Source of the DNA: Salinimicrobium terrae DSM 17865
GTDB taxonomy: Bacteria > Bacteroidota > Bacteroidia > Flavobacteriales > Flavobacteriaceae
Assembly: GCF_000424665.1 (NCBI RefSeq)
Contig: NZ_AUKI01000005.1
Coordinates: 1 to 60,285 of the forward strand
DNA: 60,285 nt
Reading direction: 5' to 3'
In this document: positions 1-7,196 of the stretch, piece after piece
Numbering within the stretch: the first letter of the stretch is position 1
Layout of the letters: every line of letters starts with the position of its first letter
Position numbers and translations under genes: made by a program
Notes under the pieces: generated by a model
Told to the model about the DNA's origin: nothing
Database searches by the model: none
The model's input: the letters and a program-made list of their open reading frames with translations, nothing else

Positions 1-112
1 GTTACGCACCCGTGCGCCGGTCGCCACCATCCGAAGACGTGCTGCCCCTCGACTTGCATGTGTTAAGCCTGCCGCTAGCGTTCATCCTGAGCCAGGATCA
101 AACTCTTCATCG
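1..112 (-). rRNA. rrs: 16S ribosomal RNA, 5' end (partial)
   Basis: Read on the minus strand this is the start of a bacterial 16S rRNA: it carries the universal AGAGTTTGATCCTGGCTCAG primer site at about 107-88, followed by the conserved run to TTAACACATGCAAGTCGA. The rest of the gene lies outside the window to the left. The exact mature 5' end cannot be fixed from sequence alone; about 112 is estimated by comparison with E. coli numbering. The GATGAACGCTAGCGGCAGG stretch is of the Bacteroidetes/Flavobacteriia type. Transcription comes from the three promoters at 445-726. Confidence 0.97.
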
Positions 113-444
113 TTAAATCTTATATACTTTAACAACTACTAAAGGAATTCCTCTTCTTCACCCCGATAGCTATCGGGGATCAAAGCTCAAAACGTTCTTC
201 TAGTCTTAATTCTTATTTGCATTTGTTACTAATTAAAGCAACATACGCGCTGTCAATTCAATATGTCAATGAACTCGAACCCCTCCGCCTTCGGCACCTC
301 CCCTTCGAAAGGGGAGGATCATTCCGTTTATTTGGAAGGATCGTCTTGTGAAATAAAAGGAGTTGAACCTTTTTTATTATTACCCGTCCCGGGATTTCTA
401 TTTCAGTATGTTTTAATGAACTTCGCTCCTGTTCTAAGCGGCTG
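113..444 (-). other. rRNA operon leader region
   Basis: This stretch lies between the 16S 5' end and the nearest rRNA promoter and should be transcribed as the pre-rRNA leader. It holds a perfect 18-bp palindrome (CCCCGATAGCTATCGGGG, 161-178) and a REP-like GC-rich hairpin (CTCCCC around TTCGAAAGG, about 299-317) of the kind found elsewhere in this window (14150-14165, 53673-53700). No protein gene is credible: the open frame at 263-487 runs through these repeats and a promoter box. Confidence 0.6.
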
Positions 445-474
445 CAAATCTACAACCTTTTTTAAAACCAGCAA
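445..474 (-). promoter_or_regulatory. rRNA promoter P1 (proximal)
   Basis: On the minus strand TTG (474-472), then 19 bases, then TAGATTTG (452-445). This fits the Bacteroidetes primary-sigma pattern TTG-N19-TAnnTTTG. The predicted start is about 440, giving a leader of roughly 330 bases before 16S. Confidence 0.8.
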
Positions 475-533
475 GAAAAAAAATTAAATTTTTTCTTAGC
501 TCCTGTTTTTAGCTTTCTTAAAGAACGAGCTTG

Positions 534-565
534 CAAATTTACAACCTTTAGTCTTTATTATCCAA
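534..565 (-). promoter_or_regulatory. rRNA promoter P2
   Basis: On the minus strand TTG (565-563), 21 bases, TAAATTTG (541-534), followed by C as in P1. The bases around the -7 box (GGTTGTAnATTTGC) are shared with P1, which suggests duplication of one promoter unit. Confidence 0.75.
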
Positions 566-695
566 GTTAAAATTCAAAACTTTTTCAGAGAACTTTGCCT
601 GCTATTTCAACCAGACCAATTTTACTTCGATACTCCTGCCCTACCGGCTTACAACTCCCGGATATAAAACCCTTTGTTGTTTCTCAAAGCGGGTG

Positions 696-726
696 CAAAT
701 ATACTACCGATTTCTACTTCTGCAAA
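696..726 (-). promoter_or_regulatory. rRNA promoter P3 (distal)
   Basis: On the minus strand TTTG (726-723), 19 bases, TATATTTG (703-696), then C. This is the closest of the three to the Bacteroidetes consensus. The leader from here would be about 580 bases. Confidence 0.8.
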
Positions 727-826
727 CTTGTACCACAACTTTTTTAAGGTTTTTTTGACATTTCAAAACCTCCCCCAGATAAGGTGTTGAAAATGACTTT
801 TTTGAGAGGTGATTATTTTTTTTCAA

Positions 827-931
827 CCCGCGTTAGGGATAGCAGCGGAAATCCTTTTGTGAAGCATGAGCAAAAAGATTGAAGCGAATAGCCCGACCCC
901 GCATGCGCGGTAGCAAAGGCGGGGGAACGCT
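827..931. repeat. Dispersed GC-rich intergenic element
   Basis: The segment starts CGCGTTAGGGATAGCAGCGG and ends with a CCCCGC/GCGG-type hairpin and GGGGGAACGC. Its outermost bases GCGTT (830-834) and AACGC (926-930) are complementary, and CCGAC-CCCGC around 893-901 can pair with the later GCGG and GGCGGGGG. I remember very similar AGCGGAAATCC...AGCCCGACCCCGC segments between genes in many flavobacterial genomes, often beside rRNA or tRNA genes. Whether it is a transcribed RNA or a passive repeat cannot be told here. Confidence 0.55.
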
Positions 932-960
932 CAAAAAAAGCATATACCTATATAATAGTA

Positions 961-991
961 TTGTAAAGCACCCGTGAACCTGTTATCTTTG
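961..991 (+). promoter_or_regulatory. thrS promoter
   Basis: TTG (961-963), 20 bases, TATCTTTG (984-991), followed by C. The start codon of thrS is 19 bases after the -7 box, so the leader is short (about 12-14 bases). It probably drives the whole thrS-infC-rpmI-rplT cluster. Confidence 0.75.
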
Positions 992-1010
992 CACACTTAA
1001 TAACAGTTTT

Positions 1011-2957
1011 ATGATAAAGATTACGTTGCCCGACGGCAGTATTAAAGAGTTTGAAAACGGCACTACTCCAATGGAGGTAGCAAAAAGCATTAGCGAAGGC
1101 CTTGCCCGCAATGTGATTTCGGCAAAGTTCAATAATACGGTGGTGGAGACTACCACTCCTCTTAATACCGACGGCAGCCTTACTTTATTTACCTGGAATG
1201 ATGAGGAGGGAAAAAAGGCTTTTTGGCACTCTTCTTCTCACGTTATGGCTCAGGCAATCCAAGATCTTTATCCCGGAGCAAAATTGACTATAGGTCCCGC
1301 TATCGAAAACGGCTTCTATTATGACGTGGATTTTGGAGAGCAAAAGATCTCTGAGAACGATTTCAAAAAGATCGAGGATCGTATGCTGGAAATTTCCCGC
1401 GGAAAGCACGACTTCCAGATGAGAGAGGTTTCCAAACAGGAGGCACTTGATTTTTATAAAAAAGAAAATAACCCTTTCAAGGTTGAATTGATTGAAAACC
1501 TTGAGGACGGTACCATCACCTTCTGCGACCATGATACCTTCACGGATTTATGTCGCGGAGGTCATCTTCCCAACACAGGGGTTATAAAAGCAGTGAAACT
1601 TATGAGCGTTGCCGGTGCTTACTGGAGAGGAAATGAGAAAAATCCGCAGCTGACAAGAGTGTACGGAATTTCGTTTCCGAAGCAAAAAGACCTTAAGGAG
1701 TATCTGGAACTTCTGGAAGAGGCTAAGAAAAGAGATCATCGCAAGCTTGGGAAGGAACTGGAATTATTTACTTTTTCTCAAAAAGTTGGACAGGGACTGC
1801 CATTATGGCTTCCGAAGGGTGCTGCTTTAAGAGAGCGCCTGGAAAACTTTTTGAAAAAGGCGCAGAAAAAAGCCGGGTACGAAATGGTGGTTACTCCGCA
1901 TATTGGCCACAAAGAACTATATGTGACATCAGGTCACTATGAGAAATACGGAGAAGACAGTTTTCAGCCAATCAAGACTCCAAATGAAGGAGAAGAATTT
2001 TTGCTGAAACCGATGAATTGCCCTCATCACTGTGAGATATATAATAATGGACACTGGAGCTATAAGGATCTTCCGAAGCGCTTTGCAGAATTCGGAACTG
2101 TTTATCGCTATGAGCAAAGTGGGGAGTTACACGGACTAACCCGCGTTCGTGGATTTACGCAGGATGACGCCCACATTTTCTGTACTCCAGATCAACTGGA
2201 TGCTGAATTCAAGAAAGTAATAGACCTTACCTTATATGTATTCAACTCTCTTGGATTTGAAAACTTCACTGCACAAGTGTCATTAAGAGATAAGGAGAAT
2301 AAATCAAAATACATAGGATCTGACGAAAACTGGGAGAAGGCTGAAAACGCTATTATAAGCGCAGCCAAAGAGAAAGGACTAAATTATGTTGTTGAAACCG
2401 GAGAGGCTGCCTTTTATGGACCTAAACTAGATTTTATGGTGAAGGACGCGCTTGGCAGGCAATGGCAGCTGGGAACGATTCAGGTAGATTATAACTTGCC
2501 TGAAAGATTCGATCTTACATATAAAGGAAGTGACAATGAAATGCACCGGCCGGTGATGATCCACCGTGCTCCCTTTGGAAGTATGGAACGTTTTGTTGCC
2601 ATCCTTTTAGAACATACAGCCGGTAATTTCCCGTTGTGGTTGATGCCTGAACAGGCTATTATTCTCTCCCTCAGTGAGAAATATGAAAAATACAGCCAAA
2701 AAGTTTTAACTTTGCTGGAAAATCACGAAATTCGCGCCCTTGTGGACAACCGGAACGAAACCATTGGGAAGAAAATTCGGGGTGCAGAAGTGAACAAATT
2801 TCCATATATGCTGATCGTTGGAGAACAGGAGGCAGAGAATGGAACGGTTTCTGTACGTAAACATGGGGAAGGTGATCTTGGCAGCATGTCTGTTGAAGAC
2901 TTTGCCGAATTAATTAAAAAAGAAGTAAATAGTACATTACAATCATTTGAAGTTTAA
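1011..2957 (+). CDS. thrS: Threonyl-tRNA synthetase
   Basis: Class II aminoacyl-tRNA synthetase that charges tRNA-Thr in the cytoplasm. At 648 residues it is full length. Order: N-terminal TGS domain (about 1-61), editing/SAD domain with the HxxxH pair in WHSSSH (H73, H77) and the [10 protein letters not shown] segment, catalytic core (about 270-540), and a C-terminal anticodon-binding domain (about 550-640). The zinc ligands correspond to the Cys in MNCPHH, the His in DDAHIF and the His in MIHRAPFG. Motif 2 ([19 protein letters not shown]) and motif 3 ([12 protein letters not shown]) are intact. It is the first gene of a translation cluster; infC begins 16 bases after its stop. Confidence 0.98.
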   Translation: MIKITLPDGSIKEFENGTTPMEVAKSISEGLARNVISAKFNNTVVETTTPLNTDGSLTLFTWNDEEGKKAFWHSSSHVMAQAIQDLYPGAKLTIGPAIENGFYYDVDFGEQKISENDFKKIEDRMLEISRGKHDFQMREVSKQEALDFYKKENNPFKVELIENLEDGTITFCDHDTFTDLCRGGHLPNTGVIKAVKLMSVAGAYWRGNEKNPQLTRVYGISFPKQKDLKEYLELLEEAKKRDHRKLGKELELFTFSQKVGQGLPLWLPKGAALRERLENFLKKAQKKAGYEMVVTPHIGHKELYVTSGHYEKYGEDSFQPIKTPNEGEEFLLKPMNCPHHCEIYNNGHWSYKDLPKRFAEFGTVYRYEQSGELHGLTRVRGFTQDDAHIFCTPDQLDAEFKKVIDLTLYVFNSLGFENFTAQVSLRDKENKSKYIGSDENWEKAENAIISAAKEKGLNYVVETGEAAFYGPKLDFMVKDALGRQWQLGTIQVDYNLPERFDLTYKGSDNEMHRPVMIHRAPFGSMERFVAILLEHTAGNFPLWLMPEQAIILSLSEKYEKYSQKVLTLLENHEIRALVDNRNETIGKKIRGAEVNKFPYMLIVGEQEAENGTVSVRKHGEGDLGSMSVEDFAELIKKEVNSTLQSFEV

Positions 2958-2973
2958 CCAAAATTTTTGAGCC

Positions 2974-3537
2974 ATAGCAATACGTAGAAAAAGAACCAAA
3001 AGACCTCTTAGAGAAATCAAAGAAGATCCGCACAAAATTAACGGAAAGATCCGTGCGGAAGAAGTTCGCCTTGTGGGCGACAACGTGGAAATGGGTGTTT
3101 ACCCAACCCGTAAAGCATTAGCCATTGCCGAAGAGCAGGAGCTGGACCTGGTGGAAATATCCCCAAATGCCAATCCTCCCGTGGCCAAAGTAATGGACTA
3201 TAAGAAGTTTCTCTATGAACAGAAAAAGCGTGATAAGGCTTTAAAGGCCAAAGCAACCCAGGTGGTTGTCAAAGAAATACGTTTTGGTCCTAATACAGAC
3301 GATCACGACTATGAGTTTAAGAAAAGGAATGCAGAGAAGTTCCTTAAGGATGGGGCGAAATTGAAAGCCTTTGTTTTCTTTAAAGGACGTTCTATTGTAT
3401 TTAAGGAGCAGGGAGAAATCCTGTTATTGCGCCTTGCTACCGACCTGGAAGAACTTGGAAAGGTAGAACAAATGCCTAAACTTGAAGGAAAAAGAATGAC
3501 CATGTTCCTTTCACCCAAGAAGACCAAATCGAAATAA
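2974..3537 (+). CDS. infC: Translation initiation factor IF-3 (non-canonical start)
   Basis: IF-3 binds the 30S subunit, prevents premature 50S joining and checks the initiator tRNA-start codon pair. The frame has no usable ATG/GTG/TTG at the expected N terminus: a TGA at 2968-2970 is followed by GCC and then ATA at 2974, which gives [18 protein letters not shown] after the initiator, the normal flavobacterial IF-3 N terminus. The next GTG (3073) or ATG (3091) would delete about 33 conserved residues. I therefore start at ATA 2974 (187 residues); ATA 2980 is the only other nearby option. Both IF-3 domains are present (N domain about 15-85, C domain about 95-180). Rare start codons on infC are the known basis of IF-3 autoregulation in E. 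coli (AUU), so the same control is likely here. Confidence 0.93.
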   Translation: MAIRRKRTKRPLREIKEDPHKINGKIRAEEVRLVGDNVEMGVYPTRKALAIAEEQELDLVEISPNANPPVAKVMDYKKFLYEQKKRDKALKAKATQVVVKEIRFGPNTDDHDYEFKKRNAEKFLKDGAKLKAFVFFKGRSIVFKEQGEILLLRLATDLEELGKVEQMPKLEGKRMTMFLSPKKTKSK

Positions 3538-3606
3538 TATCGGCCAGCTCTCCGAGAGTAAGACCGATTTACAATAATAAGTGAGATAATTAAAAAGAAG
3601 GACAGA

Positions 3607-3804
3607 ATGCCTAAGATGAAAACAAAATCCAGTGCCAAAAAGCGTTTTAAGCTTACCGGTACCGGAAAGATCAAAAGAAAGCATGCGTTTAAAAGTCACA
3701 TCTTAACAAAGAAGACTAAAAAACAAAAGCTAGCGCTGACTCACAGTACTTTGGTACATGAAGCAGACGAGAAAAATATCAAACTTCAATTGCGTTTATT
3801 GTAG
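3607..3804 (+). CDS. rpmI: 50S ribosomal protein L35
   Basis: A basic 65-residue protein starting [20 protein letters not shown], the standard L35 N terminus, with Lys/Arg-rich middle ([11 protein letters not shown]) that contacts 23S rRNA. It lies between infC and rplT as in most bacteria. The gap from infC is 69 bases with no terminator, so it is co-transcribed. Confidence 0.97.
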   Translation: MPKMKTKSSAKKRFKLTGTGKIKRKHAFKSHILTKKTKKQKLALTHSTLVHEADEKNIKLQLRLL

Positions 3805-3867
3805 TTGAACCTTTGATGGTTTACCAAATTTAATAACCCTGGAGTTGGGCCTGTTAGAAGTGAGATT

Positions 3868-3887
3868 TTAGATATGAGTATTGAGAT
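3868..3887 (+). repeat. Heptad-type dispersed repeat in the rpmI-rplT gap
   Basis: TTAGATATGAGTATTGAGAT occurs here and again, exactly and in the opposite orientation, at 53749-53768 before lptB. The copy here sits in the 140-base untranslated stretch between rpmI and rplT, where L20 autoregulatory RNA would be looked for in other bacteria. Confidence 0.7.
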
Positions 3888-3944
3888 CTTTTCTAATAAA
3901 AAAGTGCCGGTTACCGGTCGCCTGCTACAAAAAAATTTAAAAAT

Positions 3945-4289
3945 ATGCCAAGATCAGTAAATTCAGTTGCGAAGAGAGCCAGAAGAAAAAAGGTTCTTAA
4001 GCAAGCAAAAGGTTACTTTGGACGTCGTAAGAACGTTTGGACAGTAGCGAAAAACGCGGTTGATAAAGCAATGTTATATGCTTATAGAGACCGTAAGACC
4101 AAGAAGAGAAATTTCCGTTCACTATGGATCATGCGTATCAACGCAGGAGCCCGTACTCACGGAATGTCTTATTCTCAATTCATAGGGAAGGTAAAAGGCG
4201 CAGGAATCGAATTGAACCGTAAGGTTCTTGCAGATTTAGCGATGAACCATCCCGATGCGTTTGAAGCTATCGTCAAAAAAGTAAAATAA
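3945..4289 (+). CDS. rplT: 50S ribosomal protein L20
   Basis: A 114-residue basic protein beginning [20 protein letters not shown], the family's hallmark, with the GYFGRRKN and [11 protein letters not shown] motifs. L20 is an early 23S-binding assembly protein and in several bacteria also represses the infC-rpmI-rplT mRNA. The 140-base gap upstream includes a GGTTACCGGTC hairpin (about 3908-3922) that could belong to such control, but this is inference. A strong terminator follows. Confidence 0.97.
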   Translation: MPRSVNSVAKRARRKKVLKQAKGYFGRRKNVWTVAKNAVDKAMLYAYRDRKTKKRNFRSLWIMRINAGARTHGMSYSQFIGKVKGAGIELNRKVLADLAMNHPDAFEAIVKKVK

Positions 4290-4311
4290 ATTAAACTGTT
4301 ATCTCACTTAT

Positions 4312-4346
4312 AAAAGATCCCGTTCGAAAGAGCGGGATCTTTTTTA
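4312..4346 (+). terminator. Terminator of the thrS-rplT cluster
   Basis: AAAAGATCCCG (4312-4322) pairs with CGGGATCTTTT (4333-4343); TTC/GAG extends the stem to a GAAA tetraloop and a T run follows. Confidence 0.9.
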
Positions 4347-4349
4347 TTT

Positions 4350-4490
4350 ACAATGTTTGGAGTCATCCTGCCATTCTGAACGAGCGATAGCGGAGAGAGA
4401 AATCTCTTCTTTTTTCAAGATTTTGTAGAAACTAAAAGAAGCATTATCAAACTTTAGAAAGATCCTGAAACAAATTCAGGATGACTGTAA
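4350..4490. repeat. Remnants of dispersed GTCATCCTG/ATTCAGGATGAC repeats
   Basis: Contains GTCATCCTG followed by ATTCTGAACGAGCGATAGCGG and GAGAAATCTC, and, at about 4465-4488, the hairpin ATCCTGAAACAAATTCAGGAT followed by GAC. These are single, worn members of the same hairpin family that forms the array at 32865-33535. No gene is seen. Confidence 0.65.
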
Positions 4491-4509
4491 TGGAGAATAT
4501 TCTGCCAGG

Positions 4510-4941
4510 TTATTTTTTTTCTCCTGTTATAGTGAGCACCAATTTCCTGCTGCCGCCCTGATCGCGGTGCTCACACAGATATATACCCTGCCAGGTACCA
4601 AGATTTAGTCGGCCATTGGTGATGGGGATCTGGAGCGAAGAACCTAAAAGAGCTGCTTTAATATGCGCCGGCATATCATCACTACCTTCTATGTTGTGCT
4701 TGTAATAAGGCTGATCCTCGGGCACCATCTTGTCAAAATGGCTTTCAAAGTCCTCCCTGACTGTGGGATCGGCATTTTCGTTAATGGTGAGACCGGCAGA
4801 AGTATGTTTGATAAAAACATTCAGCAGTCCTATGGAAACATTCTTTATTTCCGGGATTTGCCGCACCACTTCGTCTGTTATAAGGTGAAAGCCTCTTGGC
4901 CGTAGTGCAAGCTCTATCTCCGTCTGAAAGATATAATCCAT
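4510..4941 (-). CDS. yjbQ: YjbQ family protein (UPF0047)
   Basis: A 143-residue soluble protein with the full YjbQ/UPF0047 pattern: HTSAGLTINENADPTV, the middle YYKHNIEGSDDMPAH, and GTWQGIYLCEHRDQGGSRK near the end. The conserved His and Glu residues of these segments cluster at a trimer-interface site in solved structures. E. coli YjbQ was linked to a weak thiamine-phosphate synthase activity when overproduced; the true physiological role is unsettled. It is 18 bases downstream of the amidohydrolase gene on the same strand, so the two are probably co-transcribed. Confidence 0.9.
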   Translation of the reverse strand: MDYIFQTEIELALRPRGFHLITDEVVRQIPEIKNVSIGLLNVFIKHTSAGLTINENADPTVREDFESHFDKMVPEDQPYYKHNIEGSDDMPAHIKAALLGSSLQIPITNGRLNLGTWQGIYLCEHRDQGGSRKLVLTITGEKK

Positions 4942-4959
4942 ATTATCGATTTTTCAATA

Positions 4960-5787
4960 CTACCTCAAGTTATAAAATTCTACGGCATTTCTCCCAAAGA
5001 TCTTCTCCTTATCTTCCTTTGAATAACTGCTGAAAAATTCCTCCACTACTCCAACCACCTCCTTATAATTTGCTGCGGAAAGACAGACAGGCCAATCGGA
5101 TCCAAACATGAGCCTGTCTGCTCCAAAAGCTTCAGTTACCACCTCCAAATGAGATGAAAAATCGGAAGTTTTCCAGCTGAAGTCGGGAGTTTGAGTTACC
5201 AAACCGGAAATTTTGCACCAAACATTTGGTGATTCTGCCAATTGCCCGATATGCCTCTCCCACTCCTTATCAGGTTTTCCAGTAATCTTCGGCTTTCCCA
5301 TATGATCCAGCACAAATTTTTGTCTTGGAAATGCCTGTACCATTTCTACTGCAGATCCCAGCTGATAATCAAATGCCAGAATATCATAAGTTAATCCAAG
5401 ATTAGCCAAAAAAGTCAGTCCACGCTGCAAATCGGGAGCTGTCATAAATTCTCCTTTTTCGTCCCAAACCGTATGACGTATACCTTTCAAAAATGGATCT
5501 TTGGAAAAAACTTTCAGGCGCTCCTTCACATCGGGTGAACTTAGATCCACCCAACCAACTACCCCTTTGATAAAGTCGTGCTTATTTGCCATTTTCAGAA
5601 GGTTTTCTGTCTCGGCTTCAGATTGATGTGCCTGTACAGCAACACAGCCTGAAAAGCCATTTTTGGAGAGTATGGAGCGAAGATCTTCCGGGGTAAAATC
5701 CTTCCTGATTACCGCCATTTCATCTGGAATCCATGAATATTTTTCAGAATCGTAATTCCAAAAGTGTTGATGGGAATCGATTTTCAT
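4960..5787 (-). CDS. Amidohydrolase family protein (L-fuconolactonase-like, COG3618)
   Basis: A TIM-barrel metal hydrolase of the amidohydrolase_2 / L-fuconolactone hydrolase group. The metal-binding start DSHQHFW, the strand-end GVVGWVDL, the His in RHTVWDE, VLDHMGKP and the C-terminal FGSDWPV aspartate are all present. The Met at 5787 (MKIDSHQHFW) is chosen rather than the upstream Met at 5817, because the first ten residues of the longer frame overlap a terminator hairpin. Substrate is unknown; lactones of deoxysugars or related dicarboxylate lactones are typical for the family. The gene is upstream of yjbQ. Confidence 0.85.
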   Translation of the reverse strand: MKIDSHQHFWNYDSEKYSWIPDEMAVIRKDFTPEDLRSILSKNGFSGCVAVQAHQSEAETENLLKMANKHDFIKGVVGWVDLSSPDVKERLKVFSKDPFLKGIRHTVWDEKGEFMTAPDLQRGLTFLANLGLTYDILAFDYQLGSAVEMVQAFPRQKFVLDHMGKPKITGKPDKEWERHIGQLAESPNVWCKISGLVTQTPDFSWKTSDFSSHLEVVTEAFGADRLMFGSDWPVCLSAANYKEVVGVVEEFFSSYSKEDKEKIFGRNAVEFYNLR

Positions 5788-5812
5788 GAAATAGATGTGA
5801 GATTTGTGATCT

Positions 5813-5848
5813 AACAAAAACAGGAGACTTATGTCTTCTGTTTTTGTT
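5813..5848 (-). terminator. Terminator overlapping the 3' end of the AsnB-like gene
   Basis: AACAAAAACAGGAGAC (5813-5828) and its complement (5833-5848) form a 16-bp stem with one G-T pair and the loop TTAT, which contains the stop codon. On the minus strand the hairpin encodes the final KQKQKT residues. Confidence 0.7.
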
Positions 5849-7196
5849 TTTTGGCAGCAGGAAAAAGAACATTATTCAGGATAAGACGATATCCCGGGGA
5901 GGTAGGATGAAGTTCCAGTTCAGTTTTGGGATCTCCAACCATGTGCTGATAATCTTCGGGATCATGACCTCCGTAAAAGGTAAAAAACCCGTTACCTTTT
6001 ATTCCATGGATATATTTTGCTTCGCCATTGATCTTGCTCTCTCCCATAACCAAAACTGTAGGTTTTAAGTTTGCAGGATCATAAGCTGTTGTTTGTCCCA
6101 TAAACCCTTTTACCAGCATTGTATGGTTTTGGGTAAGCATGGTAGGAACAGGATCCCACTTTGCCGAGTATTCCATAAGTGTAAAATAATCCACATCCAT
6201 AGGCACCTGCCGTTTCCCGGTCATATCAATAGAAGAAAATTCATAAACCATAGGATTACGTTCGAGAATAAAATTTTCAAAAGCAAAACTTTTTTCGAAA
6301 TTCAGCCTTTTCTGATAATCGGCATCACTGGGATCTCCGTCGAACATGGGCTCGGCAATATCTACACCTTCGGCTGATAATGCAATATCAAAGCTATCGG
6401 TTGCACTGCACATTGCGAACATAAATCCGCCTCCAACGACATAATCTCTAATCCTGAGAGCAACAGCAAGTTTCTCTTCCGAGACTTTATCATAACCCAG
6501 TCTTGAAGCCATTGCCTCGGCTTGTTTTTTCTCTTCAATATACCAGGGCGCAGTGCGGTAGCTGCGGTAGAACTTTCCATACTGGCCGGTAAAATCTTCA
6601 TGATGCAGATGTAGCCAGTCGAACAGGAGTAAAGCATCATTCAAAACTTCTTCATCGTAAATTGTTTCATAAGGAATTTCGGCATAAGTGAGCACCATAG
6701 TGACGGCATCGTCCCATGGCCTGTTTCCCTGGGGTGAATAAACGGCTATTCTGGGTGCTTTTTCAAGCAGAACAGCTTCCATATTCTTTGATGGACTGGA
6801 GATCTCTTCCAGTAAATTTTCAGTTTTCTGATCGCTGATGACCTCAAACGAAACTCCCCGTATTTGACACTCCCGCCTCAATTCTTCCGAATCGGGTAAA
6901 AGAAAAGATCCGCCCCGATAGTTGAGCAACCACTGCACTTTTACATCCTTTTCAAGCATCCAGTAAGTGATCCCGTATGCCTTCAGATGATTTCGTTGTG
7001 TCTCTGCATCCATGGGAATAAGGATTTGCGAGGCAAAGGCCGAAGCAGGGAGCAGAAAACAAAACAAAAGCACAAAAAGGCCGGAAAAGAGAAATTTCTT
7101 TCCGGCCTTTGAATTATTACTTACAGAAGTTTCTTTTCCGAAAAAATTTCGAAGAAAAAAAAATATATTTTTAAAAAGGTACGTCGCTATCGTCAT
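5829..7196 (-). CDS. Secreted 'asparagine synthetase B-like' protein of Bacteroidetes
   Basis: About 455 residues with a hydrophobic export signal (KKFLFSGLFVLLFCFLLPAS, cleavage likely after AFA). I recognise the family from other Flavobacteriaceae (LKAYGITYW, LLNYRGGSFLLP, WDDAVTMVLTYAEIPY, HHEDFTGQYGKF, FYGGHDPEDYQH, SPGYRLILNNVLFPAAKK). It is usually deposited as asparagine synthetase B, but no glutaminase Cys2, no PP-loop SGGxDS and no AsnB fold are visible, so that name should not be trusted. Function unknown; the export signal places it in the periplasm. The start is uncertain: the only ATG codons in frame (7211, 7208, 7199, 7196) lie inside the end of dnaB, and a terminator-like hairpin covers the signal-peptide codons. 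GTG at 7073 is possible but removes the basic n-region. Confidence 0.8.
   Translation of the reverse strand: MTIATYLFKNIFFFLRNFFGKETSVSNNSKAGKKFLFSGLFVLLFCFLLPASAFASQILIPMDAETQRNHLKAYGITYWMLEKDVKVQWLLNYRGGSFLLPDSEELRRECQIRGVSFEVISDQKTENLLEEISSPSKNMEAVLLEKAPRIAVYSPQGNRPWDDAVTMVLTYAEIPYETIYDEEVLNDALLLFDWLHLHHEDFTGQYGKFYRSYRTAPWYIEEKKQAEAMASRLGYDKVSEEKLAVALRIRDYVVGGGFMFAMCSATDSFDIALSAEGVDIAEPMFDGDPSDADYQKRLNFEKSFAFENFILERNPMVYEFSSIDMTGKRQVPMDVDYFTLMEYSAKWDPVPTMLTQNHTMLVKGFMGQTTAYDPANLKPTVLVMGESKINGEAKYIHGIKGNGFFTFYGGHDPEDYQHMVGDPKTELELHPTSPGYRLILNNVLFPAAKKQKQKT
7074..7110 (-). terminator. dnaB terminator embedded in the next gene's signal-peptide codons
   Basis: AAAGGCCGGAAA (7076-7087 complement) pairs with TTTCCGGCCTTT (7099-7110) over 12 perfect base pairs, and on the minus strand the hairpin is followed by T5 (7078-7074). 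It lies 60 bases after the dnaB stop. Confidence 0.7.

Noticed and set aside
263-487. Small protein gene upstream of 16S
   Set aside because: The frame crosses REP-like hairpins and an rRNA promoter box, and its codons show no protein-like pattern.
3073-3537. infC starting at GTG 3073 or ATG 3091
   Set aside because: Both remove about 33 conserved N-terminal residues, which are fully open in frame from ATA 2974.
5829-7196. True asparagine synthetase
   Set aside because: No glutaminase or asparagine-synthase motif is visible and the protein is exported.
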